The translations under genes were made by a program, and so were the position numbers. A stretch of 64,000 nucleotides of DNA. Origin: Vitellaria paradoxa (taxonomy: Eukaryota > Streptophyta > Magnoliopsida > Ericales > Sapotaceae). Shown here in pieces: positions 22,038 to 32,769 of the stretch; position 1 is the stretch's first letter, and every line of letters begins with the position of its first letter. The DNA is taken from positions 26,671,936-26,735,935 of the forward strand of contig CM034233.1 in NCBI GenBank assembly GCA_019916065.1, in the 5' to 3' direction. The notes beneath the pieces were generated by a model. It saw only the letters and a program-made list of their open reading frames with translations. It was not told the origin of the DNA and did no database searches.

Positions 22038-23510
22038 TGTTGGTTTTTATAGCGTAGGGTTTAGAAAAATACCTCGAATGGAAGGATGAACTCTTTAAAA
22101 TTTTTCTTGATGCACAACGAAAGTACCTTCTGTCAGCGATTCAGCTTTCCAAACTATTCTCAAATTATCTCTCTAGATGGATGTGTGTGGGCGCTTAATC
22201 CAGATCAATTGGCTCATTAATATATAAAAGATATTTATAAAGAAAGAGATACAGAGTTTGTATCAGCGAAGATCTCTAACTCTAGAGATTATCTCTTATC
22301 CACTCTCACACATATCTTATCTATATATATATATCATCTTAATATATATTTAGAAGATATGGTATCTTAAGAAAATTTCTCAACCATATCATCTTATCTA
22401 AATATATATTAATTATCTATAATTTATTTCATAAATAAATTATAAATAATTAGCCAATTGGACCTGGGCCATCAAAATAAAATTGAGCTAGCTTGGGGAC
22501 TGAAGGCCCATGGATTCCTAACTTCAACTTAAAAGATATTTGGGCCTTATCATCTCATGACAACCCATTATCTCTTAAATTAACCCAAAGCTATTCTACT
22601 AAAAGGCCTAAGTTCTCTAGTAGTTAATGTTAAAATTCAGTTAATTAAAACAACTTCTAATAAAATGAATTTCGGTCTTAGATCAATAATATTCACTTAA
22701 TTAACTCTCTATTATAAGCTTGTAATTAAGTTAAGCTAAATGTCGAGCCCCTTAATTACATATTTAACCCTAAGTCACTATTTATCTATATTTTGATCAT
22801 TCTCAATATTTCCATATTTGTAAACAATTTACAAATAAATATTGTTATTCAATAAACAATTTATTGAATAAACTGCGGCCACAGATTTAATGATCAAAAA
22901 GATAAATAGTTTAGGTGAGCATATCAAAATGGATTTCATCTTATAAGTATATGTTTCCATGATTCATAAAATTAAATCTCCAAATTATCGAAGTTTTGAC
23001 CATTAATAAGATTTCACTCCGTGATAACTCAAATAGACTTAATTTATGAATGTGAGTCCATTAGAAACTCAGGATTAAGGTTTATTAAGTTTATTAAAGC
23101 TTATGTAATTTATAATTAAAGACATTTATTAACCAAATCATAATTACAACAGTTCTTTCAATATGTATATCACATATACATACTAACTTTCCTACTCAAA
23201 GTCACCACTTTAGTGATCAAGATAAATCACCTAATTAAGAAGTAGAAAAGTTACAGTTTTAATATAATGAAATGCCAATTTTATTAATTAGCTGTGAATT
23301 TACTTTAATTTATAAAAACATTGTGATTTAAATCTATTTGTATTGGTATCTCATGCCCAATACTTAAATCACATACTTTATAAATATGGGACATTAATGT
23401 ATGCTTAAATAAATAAATGTTTTATTATATCCAGAAAAATAAACTAAAATAAAATGTCATTACAGAAAACGTGCTTTCAAGAGCACCAAAGAAATATAAC
23501 TCTAACAACA
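22038..23510 (-). repeat. Copia-1 5' LTR (~1.47 kb)
   Basis: In minus orientation it starts TGTTGTTAGAGTTATATTTC and ends TATAAAAACCAACA. The adjoining primer-binding-site remnant sets the inner boundary at 22038. No second LTR of this element remains in the window. Confidence 0.65.
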
Positions 23511-25019
23511 CTTATTTTAGTGGTTAAATTTTAATTAAACAGTTCAAAAATGTTCAAAAATTTTTTGAACTAAAAAAATCATGGACATTTTTGAGATATC
23601 AAATAAAAAAATCAATGACCGAGATAAATATCGTTGCACGGCTGATATCCCTCCCTTTCTCTTCCCCCCCCCCCCCCCCCAACAAAATAAGCAATTTTGG
23701 AGCTTTTTTTTTTTTTTTTTTTTCTCGTCATAGATGAAAAGTTCTTCTATTTGAATAACATATTTTGTGAATTTATGGACATACATCTGTCTGTTTGAAT
23801 AGATGTTTATGGGGTTTAGAATTTTAGATCCAAAATTAAATCGATTATCACATAAAATGAAGTTAAATTAATTTAACTTGGATTCATAATCTAATGATAA
23901 AATTCGTAAAAATAATTAAGCAAAAAAATTGTATTCATCGGAGTTGATTTGGGTCTTGAACAATTTAACTCTTGATTTGGGTCTTGAATAAGTTAACCCA
24001 GAACAGAATAAATAAAAATAAAGTTAATATTTTTAAGACCTAGAACTAAATTAGTAAATATTTAATAATACAAAATATATATATTAACAGAAAATACACT
24101 ATTGTATCAAAGGGGAGAAAGCGGACAGAAACCTAGGATTAGATCAAGGACCTAAAAAGTGTAAATACAGATATCGGTATAAATATAGATACGATAATTT
24201 AAGAAAAATAAGAATATATATATGTTGCGGATATAATTAAAAAATATAAATTTTATATTTTTTTATTAATTATATATATATATATATATATAAATATAAT
24301 ATTTACAATAAAATTAATTCAGTACGTAATTTAATATACAAAATACAATAAAAATACAGGATATAAATTTTTTTAATTTTAGGGGTTTCGATTATTTAAA
24401 TATAAATTTATGTTAATTATATGTTTAAAAAAATAATACAATAATGTGGCACACTAAAGTCTCTGATACATATCATAGAATATCTGAAGAGCGTGTGGTT
24501 GGCCATGCTCGATGGATACTGTTTGTTTTGCATTCGCTACTCTTCTCTGTTTTTTTTTTTTTTTTGGCCAAATAAATAGTTTTCAATAAATTGAAAGTTT
24601 TTGTTAAAGTGAGCCTCTTTATTAAATTATTGTGTATTCTATAAAAGAATTTGTTAAATTATCGATCTGTTAATTCGATGCAGTTTAATTTACACGGAGT
24701 TTTATTTAAAGTTAGCTTTGGTCTCCACCAACATTTTAAAAATAATAATCAATTTACTTTTTTATTGTTTATGATTTTCTTTCTTCTTACCTTTTTAGTA
24801 GGTATTTTCTTTCTTTTCCTGTTAAACTTTTTTAAAGAAAAAAATTAAAATAAAACTAGTTAAGGAAAAAAAAAAAAAAAAAAAGATGAGCTAGAAATGA
24901 AAGTATGATACCAGCTTTTGAATGTGCGTGGCTTTCTTGGGAGCCGTTTAGTTACATTGTCCTTTTTTTTATTCCAGTCTATCTGTTTATATTTTATGTT
25001 TTTTGTTGTCATTTTTTTA
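23511..25019. other. Spacer with homopolymer runs
   Basis: A 17-base C run (23664-23680) and a 20-base T run (23704-23723) lie close together, followed by A/T-rich spacer with (TA)n at about 24270-24291 and an A18-type run near 24868. No gene is seen; the short open frame across the homopolymers is an artefact of poly-Lys/poly-Gly reading. Confidence 0.5.
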
Positions 25020-26760
25020 GAAATAAAAACTTAAACTGCATTTAGAAATGTAATTTTATTTACAAATGTAAATTTTTCTTTTTATAAAATATTTAATTTT
25101 ATTAGTTTTTAAAAAATTAGTTGAATTTAATAAATATACTTAATATTAATTTAAATTAAATCATTTATTAAATATCATTTAATTTAATAAATATAGAATA
25201 TATTAAATTATAATTCAATTATATTATTTATTGAAAACAATTGAATGAAATATAATTATTATATCATTTAATTCAATAAATATAAATACATTAATTATAA
25301 TTTAATTATGTTATTTATTAAAAACAACTGAGTAAAACATATTACATAATAATTTAAATAATTTAATTATGATATTTATTAGAAATAATTTAATAAAATA
25401 CATTTCATATTTAATTAATTAAAAAAATTGAATTAATTAATCTAATTTTACTATTTATTAAAAATAATTTAATAAAATATATTTTGTATTAACTAAATTA
25501 ATTAAATTACATTAATAACTAAATTTAACTTAAATTAATTAATCTAATTATATTATTTATCAAAAATTAAATAAAATATATGTCATAATAAATGGGTTAA
25601 TTAAACTAAATTAATTGTTAAATTTAAATTAAATTAATAAATTAAATTTTATTATTTATTGAAAATAATTTAGTTAAATTAATTTTTGATTTTTATTTAT
25701 TCAAAATAATTTATAATTTATATTAATTAAATTAAATTAATTATATTTTTCATTAAAAATAATTTAGCTTAATAAAATATTTGAATAAAATAATATTTGA
25801 ACATGATGCAACAAAAATATGTAAAATGTTAAAATTGACAAAACATTTATAACAAAAAAATAGAGTGAGTTTAAGACCCGTTTGATAAAACTGTCAGTTT
25901 TCAATTCTTGTGTTTAGTTTTTATGTTCAGTATTTAGTTTTATGTTCAGTTTTTAATTTTTGTGTTTAGTTTTTTTTTAATTTGCATAGTAGAAAAAAAT
26001 ACACATTTGATAACGATAATTGTTAACTAGTAGTTATAGTTGTTAGTTAATTAAAGTCAATAAATTTAATTATTTTAATCATATTAATTATTAAAAATAA
26101 TTTAATTTAATAAAAATAAAATATATTAAACATAATTTATTATAATTATTTTTAAAAATAATTTAATAAAATATATTTCCTGTTAACTAAAGTAATTAAT
26201 TTAATTAACTTAAATTAATTAATTAATTATATTAATTGAATATAATTATTTTAATTATATTATTTTTTCAAAATAATTTGATTCAATAAAAATAAAATAT
26301 ATTCAATATAATTTAATTGTATTGTTTATTAAAAATAATTTATATTAGATCAATTTTATATTAACTTAATTAATTTAATTTAATTATATATTTAATTTAA
26401 ATTAAATTAATTAAATGTATTTATTTTAATTATATTTTTATTAAAATTTAATTCAAGAAAAATAAAATATATTAAATATAATTTATTATATTATTTATTA
26501 GAAATAATTTAATAAAATAGTTTTATATTAATTTAACAAATTAAATTCAATTATAATTAATATATATTTAATATAGTTAATTAATATATTTAATATAATT
26601 TACATAATTAATGTATTAATATGTAATTTAATATATTAAATTAATTATTGATAAAATTAATTATTAATTAAATTATACTTAATATATTTTTAAACAAATA
26701 AAAATAATATATTATTAGTTTAATATATTTATATATTTTATATATTAATTAAATATTTTT
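25020..26760. repeat. Almost pure A/T degenerate repeat array
   Basis: For about 1.7 kb the sequence is nearly all A and T. The word ATTATTTATTAAAAATAATTT and close variants recur irregularly (for example near 25223, 25369, 25452, 25552, 25652, 26320, 26489) at spacings of roughly 60-110 bp, alternating with TTAATTAAATTAA blocks. It is a degenerate minisatellite-like array. A GC-normal patch occurs only after 26770. Confidence 0.6.
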
Positions 26761-27089
26761 ATATTAAATAATAATATATTTGACGGTGATCTGAGATGAG
26801 TGGAATGTAGTAACGGCCGTGGCCGGATGTTGGTGTCATCTTGTGGACGATGGTAATTGATAATTACAACTGATAGTGGTTGTATAAGAAATAAAAAAAC
26901 TAAAAATAAAAATTTAAGAAAACACATTTTCTATATTTTTATAATTTTTAAAAATTTTGAAAACAATTTTCATTTTTTTGAAAACTAAAAACCGAAAAGA
27001 AATTTACCAAATAAGTTTTCATGTTCAGTTTTAAAAAAAATGAAAATAAAAATAGAAAATTAAAAACAAAATAGTCGCCAAATGGAGCC
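25875..27089. repeat. Possible large TIR element partly formed by the A/T array
   Basis: The left edge GACCCGTTTGATAAAACTGTCAG follows TTTAA and the right edge CCAAATGGAGCC precedes TTAA; the two are imperfect inverted repeats. Next to the ends are matching inner blocks (TTTAGTTTTTATGTTCAG left; CATGTTCAGTTTTAAAA right). A patch of normal GC content at 26780-26880 resembles in texture the middle of the element at 31385-31850. Boundaries are tentative. Confidence 0.35.
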
Positions 27090-27400
27090 TTAACATTTCC
27101 TATTTAAGTTTTCAATTTTTTGGAAATAAAAAAATATAAATAAATTTAATAAACATGTTTTTATTGCTAGTTTACAAAATTTTGAAAGTATAAATAAAAA
27201 AATAAAAAAATAAAAATATTACTAAACGGGGACTTAACATTTCAATTATCTTTCATTTCCTTTTTTGTTTTTTAAACTAAAAAAGGATGATAGAGTCTTG
27301 GGATATCATACTTATTGTTTTAGTATACATTCGAACTAGCGACCAATTGCGTGGGAGAAACAAACCCACTAATCAATGCACTAAGACCACGAAATACTTA

Positions 27401-27808
27401 GGGGTAAAAATGAGTCGAATTGAGTCGAATTTTAATTTATTCCAACTCGACTTTAGTTATTTATACTGAACTCGAGTTCGATTTAAATTTTTATATAGGT
27501 TCAAGTTCAACTCGATAAAGGAAAATTTAGATTCGAACTTGTCCTGCTAATAGTTCTATTAAACCAAAATGATGTCTTTTTAGTGTAAAATATAATAAGT
27601 AAAATATTGTAAAAATATAATAAAAATATAAAGATATTGTTAAAAAAATATATATTAGTTTATCAAACCGTCTCGCAAATTTTTAAGTCGAGCTCTCTAA
27701 ACTCGAACTCAAATCAAATTTGATTCGAGTTCGTTTTAGTCACGAATTAAATTTTTTTCGAGACAGGTTCAAATAACTTACGAACAACTCGATTTGTTTT
27801 TGCCCATA
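27401..27808. repeat. hAT-like MITE with GAGTCGAATT/ACTCGA blocks
   Basis: Left end TAGGGGTAAAAATGAGTCGA; right end, reversed, TGGGCAAAAACAAATCGAG. Inner blocks of AACTCGA and TCGAACTCG in both orientations are typical of plant hAT-like non-autonomous repeats. About 408 bp and non-coding. A related but longer repeat is at 55058-55720. Confidence 0.5.
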
Positions 27809-28483
27809 TTATAAAGTGAATTCTCTTTCATTAAATAAAAATATTTTCTCCCATTTCAAAAAAAATAAAATAAACATAAGATTTTGTGTGGATATTTTTA
27901 GAATTCTTATCTTTCTTTTTATTTTTAAAGGTTTTTTTTGGGAATTATTCTCAATCTAGTTATTTGAATATATAGCATTATACATCACTAGTGATGCAAA
28001 CAATTGATCACGCAAAGACTATAACTTCCACTAGTGTGAACTGATGCTGCCAAGCAATGAAAATGGTGGTGCGGAAAATTCTTGGCCTCGGGGGATGAAA
28101 GCGACGCTGGGTGTCGGTTGTGTTCTGCTGTCTAATTAATTTCTCACAAGTGGCACAGTAAAGTTCATATATTCAATCATCCAGGCCAGCTCCAACCAAA
28201 TAAAGTACTTTTCTTCAATTGTAGACGCTGCTTGGCATCTTCAAATTAATTCTTTATCACCCATGTTGGAGGTAGCAATTTATGAGTGTGTTTAGAGTAA
28301 TAAAAAATATAATAAAATAAAGTGATATAATTTATAAATTCGTAATTTATGTAATGAGATAAAAATGAATAATTTTTAAAAATTTTTAAAAATTTTTTTT
28401 AAGTGTTTCAATAATATTTAGCAAATCAAACGCACCCTATATTGTTCACAGGTCCATACCAAGGACTTTGTGGAAACATAGTA
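27809..28483. other. Spacer with a GC-normal island and a MITE-like segment
   Basis: Positions 28000-28260 have ordinary composition (GGCCTCGGGGGATG near 28084) and might be a relic of unique sequence; no coding motif was found. About 28282-28438 opens GTGTGTTTAGAGT and closes CAAATCAAACGCACCC, a MITE-like inverted pair. Confidence 0.4.
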
Positions 28484-28925
28484 GTGTTTGGTGCGAGAAA
28501 AATTGCTAAAAAATTATTAAAATCTCTAAAATTCTTTAACATATTTTGTATTCCTCTTATTTCATAAAATTTTTATAAATTTATATATATCTATATATTT
28601 CAGTAATTTTTTACAAATCCCAATAAATTTTTTACAAACCCTAATATTATTCCATAAATCTCAATAATTTTTTTACAAATCCCAAAAACTTTTTCACCGC
28701 TTTTAATAAATTTTGATATAAATCTATTCTAACGGATTTAAAAAAACTGTTTCAACAGTTTTTTTTTTTTTAAAACTGATTCAAAAGTAAAAAATTTTCA
28801 CTATTTATCTCTGAAAAGTGTAATTTGGTTGCTATAATTTGGTTGCTGCGTACCAAAAGTCAAAAAATTATCCAAATCGTATTTTTTGTTGTTTTTCGTT
28901 ATTTTTCATCGCTCCAAATGCACCC
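28484..28925. repeat. TIR-type repeat, family B, ~440 bp
   Basis: Opens AGTGTTTGGTGCG and closes CGCTCCAAATGCACCC. The interior order of words (TTTATAAATTTATAT, ACAAATCCCAATAAA, AATAAATTTTGATAT, CACTATTTATCTCT) matches the copy at 10008-10400. Non-coding. Confidence 0.55.
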
Positions 28926-30081
28926 TTATCTTGTATAAACTTTTATGCATAAGACTATATAGTGTTTGAATGAGAAAAATACAAATAAAAAATAAAAAAT
29001 TATGATAAAAGTGTCACGTGATAAAATTTAATTGATGAGAGTTAAAAAAATTAATAAAAAATAAAGTTTATTTTTTTTATAAACTAAACACACCTATGAC
29101 GGTGAACTAATTAAGCATTCGCCAAAATTAATAAAACATTCAGCAATTTGTCTGCGAAAAAAAATTATTAAAAATCCGTTCATATTCATTAAATAAATAA
29201 ATTTAAAGTATATTTTTTAAACTTGATAAATAAATGATATTTGCGTGAACTTTAATTAATTTTTAGGATTCTTCAATGATCCTAAGGAGATTTAAACTAA
29301 TAACCATTAATTTTACTAGTGAAACTACCACTCAAATTTGATAAATAAATGATTTGAATTTAAGTAGAAGTGAAATTGGTTGAAAAAGGTTTATGAACAT
29401 TTTTATTTAGCAAACATACTTTGATGATTCGTAAGCATGATTATAATCAGATTAAGTAACATTGTTTGTAATATTTTAGTGACTTAATTTTTTTATTAAT
29501 AACTTTGGTTATTATAAATTGTTTGCTAAATTTAAAAAAAAAAAAAACTTAATTATTTGTTTGTTAAATTTATTTTTTACCAAGCTCCTAAACAGCTTAA
29601 CAAATAAATTTGGGCGCGGTTCGATAACTCAATTTTCAGCAGAGAACTATCAAGTTTTACTTTTTAAGTATTTGATAAAATATTAATTTTTGTTAATTTT
29701 TATTTAATAACTTCTTCGACTCAAAAGTTATTAAAATTTTCTAAAATTTGTTAAAAACTACTTAAAATTATTGAAGAATTTATCAAGTATAAAAATTATA
29801 AAAAAATACTAAAAATTATAATTAATAACTTTTGATAAAAAATACAAAAAGATTATTAAAATTTAAATTTTCAAATGATACCATACTCGAGGAAGTTCCA
29901 TCGGTTTGAATCACTAATTAAAATCGTCTTATTCAAAAGGGCTCTTTTGCTACTTGGGAAAGGGAATCATCTTGCCGTGGGAACGCAAGCTGTAAAAGAG
30001 GCCTCCGTGCAGGTGCCGTTGAGACGCTACCGTCAATTGATGTCTGGGGGGCAAAAAAAATCACGAAAAAAATGGTGTTAA
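28926..30081. other. Spacer with MITE-like segments and an unassigned open frame
   Basis: About 28964-29093 is a MITE-like block (GTGTTTGAATGAG ... AAACTAAACACACC). Positions 29875-30081 hold a 68-residue open frame of normal composition with no recognised motif. The rest is A/T-rich. Confidence 0.4.
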
Positions 30082-30236
30082 GGGAGCGTTTGGAGTCTCA
30101 AACAAAATTAAAAAAAATCAATAGATAGAATTGATGTGATGTAAAAATAATAGGTGGTAAAATATGATTGGAGGGATTTGAAAATTTTTGAAATTTTTTT
30201 TAGTTTTTAATTTTTTTTATGGTTCCAAACAAACCC
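30082..30236. mobile_element. Tourist-type MITE, 155 bp
   Basis: Ends GGGAGCGTTTGGAG and CCAAACAAACCC are imperfect inverted repeats and are flanked by TAA on both sides (30079-30081, 30237-30239). A/T-rich and non-coding. Confidence 0.7.
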
Positions 30237-30332
30237 TAAATAATACGTGACAAATATTAAATGAAATCGAATTTTATTAAATGAAATCGAAGAAAAATTA
30301 AAATTTTTACGGTGTTTTTGATAAATAAAACA

Positions 30333-30845
30333 CGGCCGTTTGAAAGTTAAGTTTTGGTAATTTTTGTCAATTTTTGGTAAGTAAAACTTCCAGTGTATCT
30401 ATTAAAATAAATAAAAATATTTAATAATTTTTGGAAACTTTTAGATATTTGATGAAATTTTTTGACAATTTTTGATAAATTTTAACAACTTTTATGTGTT
30501 TGGTGGTTACTTTTGAATTGAATTAAAGTGAAATGACCATTATATCCCTCGCTACATAAACAAAAATTTATGTGTTGATAACTTGTCGCAAAAGAAAAAT
30601 ATTAATTTTTGATATTTAATCAAATACTCAAAATACTACTAGGATTTATTTATTTATTTTAATTAATTTTACTCCTCCAAATGAGAACTAAGGGGGTGTT
30701 TGGTTGACAAAAATTTAGTCAAAAAGTATAGTAAAAATATAAAAATCTGATATAAAGGTCATATGTAATAAAATTTAATTGAAAAAAATATAAAAAATTA
30801 GTAAAATTTGATTAATTTTAGTAAGTTTTGACTAATCAAACACTC
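30333..30845. repeat. Family C repeat followed by another MITE
   Basis: Positions about 30333-30687 match the family C repeat at 2438-2846 (GTTACTTTTGAATTGAATTA, AAGTGAAATGACCATTATA). Directly after it, about 30692-30845 runs from GGGGGTGTTTGGTTG to AATCAAACACTCC and resembles a Tourist-type MITE without a readable target duplication. Confidence 0.45.
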
Positions 30846-31384
30846 CACACTCCGCAAGTATGTTGGGCTACCCTTTCGGTGTAGGGCTCTCACGTAATTT
30901 AACAAAGTTGTATTTTGAGGTTTGTAGGGCATCACGTTGTCAATCTTTAAACTAATGAATAACAGTACTTGATTCAAGAATTAAAAAGGTGAAATAGTCT
31001 CAAACAAATTGCAAGTCCGCTTATGCCATGCGATGGTGCAATTTTAATTATTTATTTATGCGGGACTTATTATAAAACTCAAAAAATGAAGGGTCAGGAT
31101 ACCTCAATCGCCTCACCCGCATGTGCATAGCAATTATCCCTAGTGAATTATTTATTCGTTCCCATCACTTTCATACACAACCTTTTCAGCCCACCAAAAA
31201 CAGAGTTGGAGTTGTAGTCAAACACTTGTTTGGCTGGATGAATGACATTGTTTTGTTTATAATATCAAATACATAATAAGTTAATCAATTTAAAAAATGA
31301 ACCAATTTAAAATTGGATAGTTCACACAATTTTTGAGACAACCTGTAAGGCAACCTGAAAAAGTGAAAGAGTATGCATTAAAGC
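30846..31384. other. Spacer
   Basis: Mixed composition, no recognised gene or element end. Confidence 0.4.
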
Positions 31385-31850
31385 TTGTTTGACAAAATTA
31401 CTAATTTAAAATTTTTGTACTTGGTTTTGTTGTTTAATGTTTAATTTTTTTATAATAAAAAATAAAAATTTAAAAATACATTTAGTAATAATTATTGGTT
31501 GATAGTTATGATATTGAAGAAGTGGTTGGAAAAGCGGTCGATTATGGCAATGGGTGGTAGTTGACAACGAGTGATGGACGGCAGCAATCAGAGATGCGTG
31601 TGCTGACCGACAATCAATGACGAATGATAGTTGTCGGTGGATGATGATTATGAATGACAGTAGTAGCAATAGTGGTGAAAAACAATAAAATTATACATAA
31701 AAATTTGAGAAAATATTTTTTTTATATTTTCATAATTTTTCAAATATTTGAAAATAATTTTATTTTTGAAGAATTGGAAACAAATTTATTAGTTAAATTT
31801 TCGTGCGCAATTTTTTAAAAAATAAAATTAAAAATTTTGTGAAACCAACC
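31385..31850. repeat. TIR element with a GC-normal core
   Basis: Left end AAGCTTGTTTGACAAAATTA after TTA; right end, reversed, GGTTGGTTTCACAAAATTT, with TAA following. The core (31540-31670) has ordinary composition rich in GATGG/GTGGT words. An 87-residue open frame in it has no protein motif. Confidence 0.4.
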
Positions 31851-32302
31851 TAAGCGATTGAGAATAAAACTACGTGGGTTTCGAGGTGTCATCCACATTG
31901 GCCTTAGCCAACTAAATGGAATGTTATTGATCAATGGGGAATGATGCCGTGTTATCACGGGCGGATCACACCGTAACTCGGAAATTATCAGGTCTCCATT
32001 GAAAAATATATATAGATAAATAAAATTCTTTACTTGAGCGCGGAAAAAATTTTCTTCCACTTCTCAATTCCTCCTTCCTTTTTTTTTTTTCAAAATCAAA
32101 AATAAAATTATCTAACCTTTCAATTCTTTCTTAAAAAAAAAATTTTAAAATCATAATATTTTACAGACACATAGACGTAGTATATATATTTCCCTAGCCC
32201 TCAACTTTTGAGGTGTGAAATTTTGCATATTTTGGGTGGAAATTAGTAATATACATTGTCAAATGTTGGGAGGTCGAAGCATATTTATGTCAAATGATAT
32301 AA
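31851..32302. other. Spacer
   Basis: A GC-normal patch at 31860-31990 and an A/T-rich remainder; nothing recognised. An 81-residue minus-strand frame (32060-31815) has no motif. Confidence 0.4.
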
Positions 32303-32769
32303 GGGGCGTTTGGAAGGTTAGAAATTAGAAAAAGTATAATATGTTAGTTATTTTTTTATAATTTGAAGGCAAACTTAAACTTATTAATAAAAACCTTTCG
32401 AACGTGTTTCAATAATTCGTTTTAACGGTTTTCGTAAATATCAGAATTTTAAATTTATAAGATCCATTCGAATATCGTTGAATGATCGTTCTAACAGTTT
32501 TCGTATGCTGTGTTAGAATTTTGAAGAGAAGTTTGGTAAAAGTTACTAAGGGCCTGTTTGGTAGATAAAAAATAAAGGAAAAAGTACAATAAAAGTAGAA
32601 AGATGTGATATAAAGGTGATATGTGAAAAGTTTTGATTGGAGGAAAGTACAAAACTTAGTTAAAGTTGGTGACTTTTGGTGTGGCAAAACAGGCCCTAAA
32701 TATGCACGGAATATGAAACTAGCGAAAAATTTGTAAAAATTTACAAAACTTTGTCTTCCAAACAGCACC
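32303..32769. repeat. TIR element carrying a nested MITE
   Basis: Left end GGGGCGTTTGGAAGG; right end, reversed, GGTGCTGTTTGGAAG. The 147-bp MITE at 32550-32696 lies inside with its own TAA duplication, so the outer element was present first. Without the inner MITE and one TAA it would be about 317 bp. Confidence 0.5.
32550..32696. mobile_element. Tourist-type MITE, 147 bp, copy 2
   Basis: Ends GGGCCTGTTTGGTAG and AAAACAGGCCC; TAA on both sides (32547-32549, 32697-32699). Same length and nearly the same interior as 2115-2261, which makes recent shared ancestry likely. Confidence 0.87.

Larger units (their letters stand above)
18416..23510 (-). mobile_element. Copia-1: Ty1/copia retrotransposon, 3'-truncated
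   Basis: Minus-strand order: 5' LTR (23510-22038), worn primer-binding site, long leader (22037-19800), gag, protease, GAG-pre-integrase and integrase core. The coding sequence stops being recognisable at about 18416, right after the conserved QNGVAER motif of integrase, so reverse transcriptase, RNase H and the 3' LTR are missing. Protease-before-integrase-first order defines Ty1/copia. The element is dead through stops and truncation. Confidence 0.82.

Noticed and set aside
23544..23786. 80-residue frame with Lys and Gly runs
   Set aside because: Created by translating a C run and a T run on the minus strand.
25020..26760. CRISPR-like or centromeric satellite array
   Set aside because: Repeats are degenerate, irregularly spaced and almost pure A/T; no fixed spacer or monomer length.
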